DNA of 64,000 bases. Source: Bedellia somnulentella (taxonomy: Eukaryota; Arthropoda; Insecta; Lepidoptera; Bedelliidae). Within the stretch, counting starts at the first letter, position 1. Each line of letters begins with the position of its first letter. A program made the translations under genes and the position numbers. The DNA lies in assembly GCA_963576735.1 (NCBI GenBank), contig OY755175.1, positions 18,492,401 through 18,556,400 of the forward strand. Direction: 5' to 3'. Positions 20,534-31,048 of this stretch are shown here, in pieces. Below the pieces are notes generated by a model. It saw only the letters and a program-made list of their open reading frames with translations, had not been told where the DNA came from and made no database searches.

Positions 20534-23000
20534 TTTTATTTATTTATTTACGGAAAACAAACAGCTTTAACACAACAATTAGCAAAAAACAATAAAAATT
20601 AAAACATAGCCAAAAACAGTTTTCACATATTGGTAACGAACATGCGCTTAATTAAGTATTACTGTAAATTAACTAACAAAAAAAAAGAAATAGGAAAGAT
20701 AGTAGATTAACAAATTTGACAATCAAGAAAGAATTGTAGTTGTAATAATGAACCGGATAGAAATAGAAAGATTTGTGATCATACTAAAAGAATAAATTTG
20801 CCATATTTTTTTTAAACAGTGAGGTATTGGTATTAAAAAAGTCTAAATCAACTTGACTACTCAGTGAATTAAAGCTTCGAGCCGCTCGAGTCATAAAAGT
20901 ATTTCTGCGATAGTTCGTACGAGCAAGCGGAACAGCAAGAGTTTGTTGATCCCGTGAAGTTGAGCGCGGTACCCTTAAGTGGATAGAGGACAATAAATCA
21001 GTGCAATCAATCATACCATTTGCGATTTTCATCAGAAAGTCTACATCTGCTATTTGCTTCCTAAATTCTAGTGGAATAAAATGGTATCTCTTACATCGCG
21101 CTATATAGTTGGTGTCTAAAGTTCCTGATTTGTATTCTAAATATCTCAGGAATCTTTTCTGTAAGGATTCCAACCTAGATATATAGCATTTATATCCGGG
21201 GTTCCAAACTGGAGATGCATACTCTAAGATGCTGCGCACATATGAGCAGTAAATATTTTTTATAGCTTTTATGTCATTGAAATATTTGCATGACCTGATT
21301 AAAAACCCCATCATTTTTGATGCTCTGTTGACAATAGATGTTATATGTTTGTCGTAGAGAAGCTTAGAGTCCTGAATAATGCCCAAATCCCTCATTTCAT
21401 TTACCCTAATTAGCGTCGAATCTTTAATGCAATAATCAGTTAGAGAAGGTTCTTTTTTTCGAGTAAATGACATCACAAAACACTTTTCCACATTCAAATC
21501 TAATCTGCTTTTTTCGCAATAATCTTGAAATCTACGTAGATAATCCTGCAGACTATAGCAGTCCTGAAGATGATCCACAACCTTCATGATTTTCATATCA
21601 TCAGCAAATAAGACAATTTTTGAATAATGGAAACATTCTACTATATCGTTAATAAAAATCACAAATAATAAAGGGCCAAGAAGAGAACCTTGAGGTACAC
21701 CAGAAGGTATTCCTATCCAGTTAAATATAAACCCATTGGCAACAACACACTGGGTTCTTTTAGAAATATAGGATTCGAACCACCGGAGCAAATCACCATG
21801 AATACCTAACGCCTCTAGTCTCTCCAATAATAGAATATGATCAATTCGATCAAATGCCTTTAAGTTATCAGTAAACACAACATCAACCTGTCCACCCGCA
21901 TCCATGCCGTTTGAAATAAAATCATGGGTTAATATGAGATTGGAAGTTGTGGACCGTTTTTTCAAAAAACCATGTTGTTCTGGCGATAGTAGGCATTTAA
22001 TTGATTCATAAACCTGTTCATAGACTATACGTTCCAATATCTTGGCGAAACAACTAAGTTTTGATATTCCTCTGTAATTTTCTATACAACTTATATCACC
22101 TTTTTTGAGAATAGGAGTTATAAATGCCGATTTCCAAACCAATGGTATATAACCCTCTTGTAGTGATCTCTTAAATAAAATTGATACCGGAAATAGTAAT
22201 GAGTCTGCACAGTTCCTAATTACAATAGGAGATACATTATCTGGTCCTGCACTCTTCTTGATATCTAATGTCTTAAACAGCTTAAGGAGGCATGTGGGAT
22301 CTATTTCAATGGTTGAAATAGTATTGACGAGTAGATTCGATTTAGTATCTGAATAATTTGGGAGGATCCTTGAATCGGATGCTACGAAATTTTTATTGAA
22401 GTAATCGGAAAAAGCATTGCATATATCTACCCCAGAAGTAAACGGTCGATTTTCGTAGGTCATAGTAGATGGTATATCATTTCCTTTTTTATTATTTTTA
22501 ATATATGACCAGAAAGATGATGGATCAGAGGCAATATTATTTTGTATGCGTGTCATATAATCAAAGAAACATTGACGTTCTACATCCTTCACTCGCTTGC
22601 GCAGTATGGAAAAAGATTGGTAATCAGACAAATTATTGTAAATTTTAAATTTTCTATGGTATTTATTTTTTTCTTTAAAAATATTTATAAGAGCTGGAGT
22701 GAACCAAGGAGGGTAAATATTTTTATTACCATGCTTTTTAGGAATATATTTTTCAATCAACTCATGCAAATAAGAATAAAAAACCAGTGATGCACTCTCA
22801 AGGGAAATTGAAGAGAGCTCGTCTACCCAATCTATGTCATTTAACCTACTTTTTATGGTTTCATAATCACCCTTGTCATACATATAAATTTTTCGAGGCT
22901 TTTGTTTTAGAAGTTTAAGGGAAGCTATCTGAAGAACGATATCCAATGCCCTATGATGTGAATCCTCAGGGACCAGCGGACTATCACACGGTAAATTTTA
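20534..23000 (-). mobile_element. LINE (CR1/jockey group), 5'-truncated, intact RT frame
   Basis: The 3' end has an AAATAAATAAATA tail (20534-20552 on plus). The body carries the RT ORF. The 5' side stops just inside the end of the endonuclease domain: SPLVPEDSHH, the EN-to-linker border, precedes the linker, with a stop at 22998-23000. No target duplication is evident. Confidence 0.85.
20784..22946 (-). CDS. LINE reverse transcriptase (ORF2-like), endonuclease missing
   Basis: Reverse transcriptase used in target-primed reverse transcription of a CR1/jockey-group non-LTR element. Domains: EN-RT linker 1-210, RT about 215-510, C-terminal region to 720. Seen: KKSAGPDNVSP (231-240), ILKKGDISCIENYRGIS, HGFLKKRSTTSNL, motif A FTDNLKAFDRIDH with catalytic Asp360, motif B GIPSGVPQGSLLGPLLF (412-428), motif C FADD (447-450), and YVRSILEYASPVWNP. 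No stop or frameshift in 2.1 kb points to a young copy. The listed start is a TTG; the frame is open to 22997 through SPLVPEDSHHRAL, so no native start survives. Oddities: YRGIS where YRPIS is usual, and DNLKAFD where DFSKAFD is usual. Without an endonuclease it is probably not autonomous. Confidence 0.9.
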   Translation of the reverse strand: MDIVLQIASLKLLKQKPRKIYMYDKGDYETIKSRLNDIDWVDELSSISLESASLVFYSYLHELIEKYIPKKHGNKNIYPPWFTPALINIFKEKNKYHRKFKIYNNLSDYQSFSILRKRVKDVERQCFFDYMTRIQNNIASDPSSFWSYIKNNKKGNDIPSTMTYENRPFTSGVDICNAFSDYFNKNFVASDSRILPNYSDTKSNLLVNTISTIEIDPTCLLKLFKTLDIKKSAGPDNVSPIVIRNCADSLLFPVSILFKRSLQEGYIPLVWKSAFITPILKKGDISCIENYRGISKLSCFAKILERIVYEQVYESIKCLLSPEQHGFLKKRSTTSNLILTHDFISNGMDAGGQVDVVFTDNLKAFDRIDHILLLERLEALGIHGDLLRWFESYISKRTQCVVANGFIFNWIGIPSGVPQGSLLGPLLFVIFINDIVECFHYSKIVLFADDMKIMKVVDHLQDCYSLQDYLRRFQDYCEKSRLDLNVEKCFVMSFTRKKEPSLTDYCIKDSTLIRVNEMRDLGIIQDSKLLYDKHITSIVNRASKMMGFLIRSCKYFNDIKAIKNIYCSYVRSILEYASPVWNPGYKCYISRLESLQKRFLRYLEYKSGTLDTNYIARCKRYHFIPLEFRKQIADVDFLMKIANGMIDCTDLLSSIHLRVPRSTSRDQQTLAVPLARTNYRRNTFMTRAARSFNSLSSQVDLDFFNTNTSLFKKNMANLFF

Positions 23001-23029
23001 TTAAAACGCCGCCAATATTTTAGCTGGAT

Positions 23030-23135
23030 CAGTTTGTAGACGTCAGAAATGTCCTGCCTATCCGCACTAAACGTGGTGGAATATGGCCAAATCATCCTAC
23101 TCTCGGTAGTCTCAAGCCCCTCTGTTGACGAAAAT
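23030..23135 (+). mobile_element. SINE-D core fragment
   Basis: CCGCACTAAACGTGGTGGAA, TATGGCCAAATC and TCAAGCCCC match the core at 63205-63310 (GCGTGGTGGACTATGGTCAA). Head and tail are absent. It adjoins the truncated 5' end of the LINE. Confidence 0.55.
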
Positions 23136-23518
23136 GAGCTTTGATGACGAATTAATACTTAAAACATACTGCCAGACAAACCCGGATTGATTTCAAGAAA
23201 CATAAATTTTCCAGCACATCCACAGACTAGAATGTCATTGCATCAAATCAGACACTACATAGGTCATCAGAGAAATGACAATTTGATTAGTGCTCTGCTT
23301 ACATAGAAATTATTAGTCTCCGGATCGTTACAAGATAATTATTTTGGCACAGTTAATATATTGCCGGCGACAAATTGCTCGCGTCCTGTACGCTATTCCG
23401 TTTTTATTTGCGTTATAGTCTTAAACAACATAACAAAAATAAGTATTATCAGGTTAGCTTAACCTGACCTAACTTCTGTTCTCTTCTAATTATTTCGATT
23501 TGTACGAAGTCTATTAAA

Positions 23519-23551
23519 TTATTTCTATTCTAAGCCGACACTACACAGCAA
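23519..23551 (-). mobile_element. SINE-A head remnant
   Basis: Only CTATTCTAAGCCGACACTAC plus ACAGC remains, the first 25 bp of the family on the minus strand. Confidence 0.6.
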
Positions 23552-23933
23552 TGATAATAATGAAAATACTACAAAATCCAAAAAAAATAGGATACCCTCA
23601 AAAATCCCGACATTTCTTGTCAAACGAAAAACAGACGACTAGTAACCCTTATCTAAACCTCTAATACCAGCAAACTGAAATGAAACAATAAACTTTAATA
23701 CGTAACACGCGATCGCAATAACTTTAATCCGATCAGACAGATGTAATACATTGCGCGCGCGAATAGATATAGGAAGTGATGTGATCTAATTCGGGAGACA
23801 ATGGATGAGGCATTGCTCGTTGTTGACGCGACATACGTATTGAGATGAAAGCAATTAGTTTTGCAATATGTTTTGTATCATATTATATTAATTATCTGTT
23901 TGATCTTTGTCTGGGATGACTGTTTCAAGTGCT

Positions 23934-24520
23934 GTATATGTCATAGGATGATTTGATGTTTAGGTTTTTTGCAAAAAACCTAGGGATTTTGCAAAAATCC
24001 GGATAATTAGACAACGGTTATAGTATTTTCTAATCTTACTAGGATTTTTGCAAAAAAACTAGTTGGTTTAGAATGACTCCGAAACGAATTTTCAGCTTTT
24101 ATGAATACTGTACACTGATTGGTCGATTGCAGTGCTTCATTAAGAAGTCATCTCTGATTGGTTGTTAATTAAAACGTACTTACTTCATTGTTCCTACCTA
24201 CATTTAATTTTATTGTTATTTTAATTTTAGTTACAAAAAGTTCCTAAGTATAAAAATAGTATTTTCGTTTCCCATTATAACTCTAGCTATAATATCTCAA
24301 TACCACAATGACGAACCAATCAGAATAAGTGTAGGCGAGCAATCAGAAATCAGCCAATCAGCATTAAAGTACAATCTTACTAAACCAACTAGTTTTTTTG
24401 CAAAAAACCTAGTAAGATTAGAAAATATAATAACCGTTGTCTAATTATCCGGATTTTTGCAAAATCCCTAGGTGTTTTGCAAAAAACCTAAACATCAAAT
24501 CATCCTACGACATATATACA
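23934..24520. mobile_element. Foldback MITE with long TIRs built of TTTTTGCAAAAA palindromes
   Basis: Inverted arms of about 140 bp (23934-24070 and 24381-24520) differ at only a few positions. Each arm contains AGGTTTTTTGCAAAAAACCT (or a near version), GGATTTTTGCAAAATCC forms and a third TTTTTTGCAAAAAAACTAG block, interspersed with CCTAG. The 310-bp core is non-coding. No transposase, and no clear target duplication. Confidence 0.85.
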
Positions 24521-24555
24521 TTACATCACTTTATTATATAGATTAGAATACACGA

Positions 24556-24941
24556 CGAACGACGAATAGAACGACGTGATAGCTCAATGGGTAGAACACC
24601 GGTTAACGTGCAAGCGACTAGTGTTCAAATCCCGGATCGGGCTTACGCCAATTTGTCTTTTCTAAAGACATATGTGTGGTTCATTTATCATGGTTGTTAA
24701 CGGTGAGGGAAAACATCTTGAGGAAACCCACATGACTGAGTTGTACTTAGTCATGTGACAGTGAATTCGTACAAAACGGCGATAGGCCTGTCCCCTATCA
24801 CGTGAGTACACTGTCCATGCAAAACGTGGATACTCTGAACACCAGGTGACAAAGTTACGTGATGTTCAGAAGTATTAGTAACTCTGCCAACCCCTTCGGG
24901 GATATTCGGCGTGAACGTTTATGTTTATGTTATGTCGTATT
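24556..24941 (+). mobile_element. SINE-B, full length
   Basis: tRNA-like head GTGATAGCTCAATGGGTAGA, B box GTTCAAATCCC, (ATGTT)-type tail. ATTAGAATACACGA is repeated at 24542-24555 and 24942-24955. Confidence 0.88.
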
Positions 24942-24955
24942 ATTAGAATACACGA

Positions 24956-25285
24956 ATTACCGACATCAAAGACTAAGAAACGAAATTTATATGCATCATA
25001 TGTTGCCCTAAGTTTTGGGGTCGAACCATTGGCCTTTGGATTCCAAAGCTTGTTAATGATGCACGAATTCAAAAGTAAGTCGTCAATTTGGTTATTATCT
25101 GGCCTAACAGAGGACTGCGTACAATAGTAAGAAGGCTAACAATGAAGAATAAAAAATACAGATAGAAATGTTATTATGCCCACTATACCTATATATTATA
25201 GTTTTGAACTGCCCCAGGTTCGTAAGAGGACTGAGTATTTTTCAAGAAGATAAGGTTGCTTCAATCAGGGTTCACCTATTACAAA
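24956..25285. other. Unannotated interval
   Basis: No gene or repeat family is recognised. Confidence 0.4.
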
Positions 25286-25289
25286 ATTC

Positions 25290-25560
25290 CGCTCAATAAA
25301 AAAATAATAATAATAACAATGTTTATTTGATATGGCATATTTACAGTACAGATTTGAACAGGGGTTCCCAAACTAGGCAAGCCTGTACTTTGGGTAACCA
25401 GTTGACAGTTATTTTTATATTTACACTGTTAATTGAAATATACACAATTGAATTTGATTACACAAAATAGATGAAAACTTAAGTTTAAAGGAAAGGAAAA
25501 ATATTTACATGGAGGGTTAATGGGTTAGTAATGTAGGAAAAATTATTAAATAATAAATCA
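25290..25560 (-). mobile_element. LINE 3' end with (AAT)n-like tail
   Basis: The plus strand begins (AATAAT)n then ACAATGTTTATTTGATATGG, i.e. a minus-strand 3' end with a simple-repeat tail. AGGGGTTCCCAAACTAGGCA follows. This arrangement is common for lepidopteran non-LTR tails. No coding is recognised, and the 5' limit is uncertain. Confidence 0.5.
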
Positions 25561-25689
25561 AAAAAATAAAATAATAATAATAAGAAGAAGAAGATGTTAT
25601 ACAAATAAATTATTATATGCAGGAATGTAGAATGCTTTCTGTGTCATTGAAGTCAATTATTTATATGCTACGATTTTCTGAAGAAATCG

Positions 25690-25775
25690 AAATCGCCACA
25701 GGCGGGAAAAAAAATTTTTTTTCTTTCCTTTATTTATTAGTAATAATCTCCACATGAGGTTTTCATGAACAAAAA
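25690..25775 (-). mobile_element. SINE-C tail fragment plus flank
   Basis: It keeps the end of the tRNA-like part (GCCACAGGCGGG) and the tail TTTCTTTCCTTTATTTATTA, then AGTAATAATCTCCACATGAG and GTTTTCATGAAC. That same flank occurs inverted at 59655-59690. Confidence 0.65.
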
Positions 25776-25805
25776 GATTTAAACAATCAATTATTCTCAA
25801 TTAAA

Positions 25806-26133
25806 CTCAAACGTTCACGCCGTATACCCCCGAAGGGGTTGGCATAGTTGCTAATGTGTCTGAACATCGACAGATATTGTCAACTGGTGTTAAGAGTACC
25901 CACGTTTTGCTTGAACAGTATACTTACGTGACGAGAGGCAGCAGGCCTATCGCCGTTTTGTATAAATACACTATCACATGACTAAGTACAACTAAGCCAA
26001 CTTAGTCATGTGGGATTCGTCACGATATTTTCCCTTACCGTTAACAGCCATGATACATTAACGAAACATATGTCTTTAGAAAAGACAAATTTCTGTAGGC
26101 GGCGATCGGAACACTAGTCGCCTGCATGATAAG
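25806..26133 (-). mobile_element. SINE-B, diverged
   Basis: Minus-strand copy from near the tail to the head region; the head ends inside the hairpin at 26110-26164. An inverted partial copy follows at once (26141-26280). Confidence 0.75.
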
Positions 26134-26164
26134 AACACCGCTTATCATGCAGGCGACTAGTGTT
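26110..26164. repeat. Perfect 24-bp inverted repeat with 7-nt loop
   Basis: Arms 26110-26133 and 26141-26164 are exact reverse complements (AACACTAGTCGCCTGCATGA plus TAAG), loop AACACCG. It forms the junction of two head-to-head SINE-B pieces. Confidence 0.95.
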
Positions 26165-26280
26165 ATGCTTGCTTAACATAGCTGTTTACGGTAAGGGAAA
26201 ATATCGTGACGATTCCCACATGAGTAAGTTGATTTAGTTGTACTTAGTCATGTGATTTAGTTGTACTTAGTCATGTGATA
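26141..26280 (+). mobile_element. Inverted partial SINE-B
   Basis: From the head CGACTAGTGTTATGC it runs into GGTAAGGGAAAATATCGTG and then TTGTACTTAGTCATGTGAT, which is tandemly duplicated. It lacks the 3' half. Confidence 0.65.
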
Positions 26281-26685
26281 GTTTATTTAATAAAATATCT
26301 TGTAAAAATTTGACGTAACTCGTCATATGACTCACACAATTATATTTAAATGCAAAAGTGCAAGGAACGGAAACAGACCTAGTTAACAGCACATAAAAGT
26401 GCATATTAATTACAGTTCATCGCAGTACCATAAATTCAAAGAACATAACAAATATATGAGGTACAATAAACAACGGTAATATGTTTCATTGATAAAAATT
26501 TATGTAACTATTTATGAGGTCTGCAAACGAACGAGTTAAACATTGTTTATAGACATGCTGAAAGCGTTCGGGTACTTACAAACCTGTATTATACTCTGTA
26601 AAACATATAAAATTGAATTAATATTTACGGGTTCATTCATTATTAACAGACACCTTAATATGACCTGTTCGGCCATGCAAAGATA
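26281..26685. other. Unannotated interval
   Basis: AT-rich; no supported feature. Confidence 0.4.
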
Positions 26686-26688
26686 CTA

Positions 26689-26880
26689 CATACATACATA
26701 TAGTCACGCTAATATTTCCAATTGGGCTAGGCATAGACTATTGGTCGCCGCTTTGTTCGATCCTGGCAAACCTGTCTAGCATCGTTTACATCGATCAATC
26801 TTTTCATACATGCTCTTTTATTCTTCATACCTCGGACTTGCCTTTTTAAGCAGATACTCTATACTCTATTAATTAATCTG
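26689..26880 (-). mobile_element. RTE-like LINE 3' end
   Basis: Minus-strand tail (CATA)n, then a C-terminal relic of the AYP.GN, REVCQDRTK and RACMKRLM region with frame damage. Confidence 0.65.
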
Positions 26881-27124
26881 CAGTATTTAAAATTTGCAAA
26901 AGTATATTTTTTTTCAATATGCGATAAACTAGTACAAAATTAAACTGCCATATTAAGTCGATGCCATACGAAGTCATTCATGATGATGAAAAATAATAAT
27001 ATGGTTTTGTTTGCAAGCCAGAGTGCTCTATAATCCAATCTTATTATTTCCATTGCAATTTGAAGAACAAATAAAGAAATAAATGACTTATTTTTGTTTC
27101 TGATTTTGGGGAGCAAATACCAAT

Positions 27125-27320
27125 AGATGCGTACCGACTGAGCGAGCCGCCTCGCGAGGCAGCCTCGGTCTGTAAGTTTTCTTCCTCGCGCGGCAAGGCT
27201 GAGCCACGGTGAGGCTGAGGCGCGCACGACACTCAGTTTTACTTGTACTTGAACAGACACCGCCCAACTAAAACACAACGAATGAGCGAGGCAAAACACT
27301 AACGTCTTGATTGAGCGCGG
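27125..27320. promoter_or_regulatory. CpG-rich island-like block, possible promoter or 5' exon
   Basis: A stretch of about 190 bp rich in CpG (CCGCCTCGCGAGGC, CCTCGCGCGGC, GAGGCGCGCACG) in AT-rich, CpG-poor surroundings. On the plus strand CGGTCTGTAAGTTTTC looks like a strong splice donor near 27170. No coding frame is convincing. It may also be the relic of a GC-rich transposon, so the call is tentative. Confidence 0.25.
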
Positions 27321-27434
27321 CAAGCGTACTGAGGCGCTTAATGGCAATAAAAATGGTTGACCATGCAAATAGCAAAAACAGATAGTAACAACTAAATGAG
27401 AAAATTGAAAAATTACTTAGACCAATTGTACAAA

Positions 27435-27720
27435 CGATATTAGAATAGAATAGAATAGAATAACTCTTTATTGCACATCAAACACAAATTTACAAAAATA
27501 ATAATATGATCAAACAGTTTACAGTGAGGTACAATTGGCGGTCTTATCGCTAAAAGCGATCTCTTCCAGACAACCTTGGGAAGGTGAGATCGATAAATTA
27601 ATTATTTGGGTAGATGCACAAAACAAGGATATTAAATATTTTTCTACATAAATTTGACAAATAATCCAAATAATACTCAAATTACACATCCCATCCAGCA
27701 CCTGACAAAGAGCCCCAGTT
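27435..27720 (-). mobile_element. LINE 3' end with (TATTC)n tail
   Basis: In minus orientation it ends TGCAATAAAGAGTTATTC and (TATTC)n. The unit GGCGGTCTTATCGCTAAAAG and CGATCTCTTCCAG upstream is familiar from lepidopteran LINE 3' UTRs. A related end lies at 28485-28790. Confidence 0.6.
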
Positions 27721-27739
27721 TCATGAAACCGTCTAACTG

Positions 27740-28190
27740 GTGCATAACATTAAAATGAAATCAGACTGTCCACAGCGCGCTACTCCGGTAACAAACGCGT
27801 TTCATCTAGCTTTACACTTTATGAATAAAATGACAGAGAGATTCCAGCAGCGCTACAGACTGCATAAAAAGGTAGCTAAAAAGGCGCTTCGCGTCTGTAT
27901 AGATAAATTCAATTGGGTCGTTTGTTTGTTATATTAAAATACCTACCTTTTGTTAAATGAATATGAATGTTGGCTTTTAATATACGATACAGTTATATGT
28001 TTGACAATATCTGTCAGCCTGTTTGTTCGTTCCGACTAATTTCTGAAACGGTTGGATCGTTTTGACGGAACAAATCTAGTGAAGAGTAAACAGAATGTCT
28101 ACTCTTCACATCGAGAAAGATAACTAGCATACGTATCTTTTCTACCCATATTAACACTTATTTCTGTCTCGCTCAATCGACACGAATATT
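27740..28190. other. Unannotated interval, possible older repeat
   Basis: GTGAAGAGTA and TACTCTTCAC form a 10-bp hairpin at 28079-28109. GAGATTCCAGCAGCGCTACAG (in two parts) looks repeat-derived but cannot be assigned. No gene. Confidence 0.3.
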
Positions 28191-28191
28191 C

Positions 28192-28338
28192 GTATTTTGG
28201 AAGTTGATAGGGGAGAAGATGGAAGAAATAAAGTATCTTTGGTGATGAGTCTCCAACCGCATCGCCCAAAAACTATTCAAAAAAGCCCCGTACCGTTAGT
28301 CGCCTCTTACGACACCCGTAGGTAGAAAGGGGTTTACA
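28192..28338 (-). mobile_element. SINE-A central fragment
   Basis: From TTTTGGAAGTTGA through GTCTCCAACCGCATCGCCC to GTCGCCTCTTACG; both tail and head are missing. Confidence 0.75.
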
Positions 28339-28484
28339 GGGGTAAACATTAAATAGACAAAAATCTAAATAAAACTCAAATTATACAACTTAACTTTGAA
28401 TTTGTTGCCATCTGTATTTAATTTGAAATATTTTTATATTATTTTGTGTTTGGTGACAAATCAATATCTTTTAACTTATACTAA

Positions 28485-28790
28485 TAATAAACTCTCTTTA
28501 TTGCACATCTAAACACAATTATTTACAAAAATCTTTATCTTACTTAAGCAATATTTGTCTACCTGTCTATTCGTTTCAATAGCTGATATGTATTTTAATA
28601 AAAAGTAGCATAGCTTTTTTTTAAACAAAAACGCAACGGTAACTATCCATGCAAAGCCGGGACCGGTAACTAGTAAATTCGTCTGCACATAAATCATAAA
28701 CTTCTCATACGACACAGAATAGTCGGTAACTTCGAAAGATGTCAAAGTACAGACCATCCTCCAACTTCGGAGCAAGTTCGTAACATCTTA
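28485..28790 (-). mobile_element. LINE 3' end, same type as 27435-27720
   Basis: CTCTCTTTATTGCACATCTA and ACACAATTATTTACAAAAAT give the same polyadenylation-side signature. The 88-codon frame on this strand has no recognised domain and is probably 3' UTR. Confidence 0.5.
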
Positions 28791-29560
28791 TTTACATCTT
28801 TTGTCCTTTACAACTCTGTTTAAGTAAGATAAATAGTTGAAAAGGTTCAAACTTTGAGTCCAGAGATGTGGTCTCGGAAATGTTGCGAGTTATGGAGTTA
28901 CTGGATGTTTGATTTTCATAGTGTAGTGCTAGGAATGACCATGGAAGACGTAAAAGTTTGGGTTATTAAATAAGGTTTATTTTTAGGAAATAGAAAGCAA
29001 AATCTTTTTAGTAGACATTTAGATACATACTTTTAGTAAAATAAAAAAGATAGAACGAAAAAATCCTAGAATTTCTGACCAAGCTATTAGTTCAAATGAC
29101 AACATTTGTAATCAGATCATTTATATTTGTATAAATATCCCATCATAAGCAACCAAATATTAAGAACTTGTTTGCAACATATTTTTTTGTAGGTCACGAG
29201 GTCGTTACAATGTTAAATATGAAATTTACTTGTACATATAGGAATCGATTAACAAAATACTATTTATAAAATTGTACATTCGATAGGAATTAATTACGTA
29301 ATACACTGAATTTTAAAGGCTTTCGTGCTTAATTGATGATGCTTGAAACATATAATATATCCAATTCCTAGCTTGAATAATTTTGGTTTAACCAGCCAAT
29401 TTATACGGCTTTATTGCCGTATCGAAAGATTGAATAGTTGAGATTGAAATTAATAAATTTAGGAAAACAAAAAAATACCAAACTAAAAAAAAAGAAATTT
29501 ATATTGCAAATAAGTAATGAATTGAAAAATAACTAAGATTGTTTTAAATAAAATATTTAC
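28791..29560. other. Unannotated interval
   Basis: Strongly AT-rich, with no supported feature. GGATTTGAACCC near 29615 resembles an inverted Pol III B box of an old SINE. Confidence 0.4.
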
Positions 29561-29648
29561 CAAGAATACTGCCTATGGCGCCTTTACGGAAGGATTAGGA
29601 AGAAGCGATTCAGGATTTGAACCCATACATAGAACGGCATAAACCAAT

Positions 29649-29740
29649 ATGTCTCCTCAAGTGAAGTTTAAAAGTTATTTATTGTTGATGGTGATATTAT
29701 TAGTAGACGTAGAATGTAAGAGTCTAAATGAGAATAATAG
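29649..29740 (+). other. Candidate signal-peptide-like first exon, weak
   Basis: ATG at 29649 opens a frame with a basic start and a hydrophobic run (SYLLLMVILLVDVE) resembling a secretory signal. GAATGTAAGAG at 29711-29721 could be a splice donor. There is no identifiable second exon. The frame otherwise runs into the TIR element that follows, so this may be chance. Confidence 0.15.
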
Positions 29741-29741
29741 A

Positions 29742-30014
29742 AATACTAATATTAATAAATTTCTTCACTTAATTCCGCTAAATACCTGCAGTCTTCATGC
29801 AACATGCACTGTGCACCGCCCGCCCTCCCACTTACAAGAAATCTAAAAGCAGACAATGCACCACACACACACCCGCAAGCGAAAACCACAGGCAACCACA
29901 AATATGCGACGCGTTTCGACTCAACACGAGTCATTGTCGAGCAGTAGATAGTTCGGCAGCTGACCACCGAGAATTTAGCGGAATTAAGCGAAGAAATTTA
30001 TTAATATTAGTATT
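29742..30014. mobile_element. MITE with 42-bp TIRs
   Basis: Arms 29742-29783 and 29973-30014 are inverted repeats with one visible difference (AATACTAATATTAATAAATT side, then CTTCRCTTAATTCCGCTAAAT). The 189-bp core is GC-richer than its surroundings and non-coding. Two overlapping frames across it are incidental. Confidence 0.85.
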
Positions 30015-30240
30015 GCTATGGATTTCCACAAAGTAACGCCTGATTCAATCCAATAGAATGTTTGAGAGGAATGATAACTGTCAGGTAAGCGAATTGGTCA
30101 CAAAGTGGCGATAGATATTATCTGCCTACCCCACAAAGTTACCATTAACGGCGAGAGAACATTATGTGAAAAACCTCAATTGGTTAAGTAGAACTTGGGT
30201 AAGAAGGTTGGTAATATACGGCGTAAACGAAGTCGTATTA
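30015..30240. other. Unannotated interval
   Basis: Short stretch with no recognised feature. Confidence 0.4.
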
Positions 30241-30248
30241 GATTTACA

Positions 30249-30395
30249 TATACATACGTATACATATACTCACGGCTATAAATCCCTTAACGGGGTAGCC
30301 AGAGCTGTGGAAAAAGAAATTCCTCAGCCACTTTTGGAAGTTGATTGGGGAAAAGATGGTAATAATAAATGTTTTTGGTGACGGGTCTCCAACCC
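30249..30395 (-). mobile_element. SINE-A, 5'-truncated
   Basis: Tail, GGCTATAAATCCCTTAACGG and body as far as GGTGACGGGTCTCCAACC. It belongs to the same AACGGGG/TTGATTGGGG subtype as 39146-39391. Confidence 0.8.
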
Positions 30396-30744
30396 GAGAA
30401 TACAAAATGATTTAATTAAATAAATATACAAAATGCTAAATCTTTTGAAGAGTATTCCAATCAATAGTATATTCCTCAATTTCCGAGTACATTTTCACCA
30501 TATCCCAGCGTGTTCGCTAGTTACGAAGCCGTGGAACATTCCGGAGTATTGATGCAAGGATGATGAGCAATCTCGGTGCAAGACGGATCGAATGTACATG
30601 TTTGATTAATTAATGGCGGAGGGAATATTCTGTGTTGTATCGGTATTCATAGCGGTTCTTCGGTGGCTTGAACTTTTATTAAGTAACTAGCTTTTTGCCC
30701 GCGACTACGTCCGCGTGGACTACATTTTTTGCATCCGGTTTACA

Positions 30745-30847
30745 TCAAAAATCCCCCAAATGCCCCAATGCCGTTAGTTAGTCGCCTCTTACGTACACCC
30801 ATCGGCAGAAATGGGGTAGTGCTATTCTAAGCCGACACTACACAGCT
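30745..30847 (-). mobile_element. SINE-A head half
   Basis: Only the 5' half is present (AAAATCCCCC to the head GCTGTGTAGTG on minus). The tail half is lost, opposite to normal 5' truncation. Confidence 0.8.
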
Positions 30848-31048
30848 TTTTTGTTTCAAAAAAGTTAAAAAAATAAAAGTTATAAATATATTCTCAGACC
30901 TACCAAATGAAGCCGCAAAATTCATAAAATATACGTTTAATTATCTTTATACAGACATATCCGCATAGATGAATGTCAAAAAGAAGGAATAGTGCTTTCT
31001 ATTATTCTAAGCTAACACAAAAGCAAAAAAAATCGCAATATATAGTGG

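Noticed and set aside
22542..22790. A plus-strand gene
   Set aside because: It is the opposite strand of the LINE RT frame.
24875..25127. Two overlapping frames on opposite strands after the SINE-B at 24556
   Set aside because: Both begin in or next to the SINE-B tail and carry no recognisable domain.
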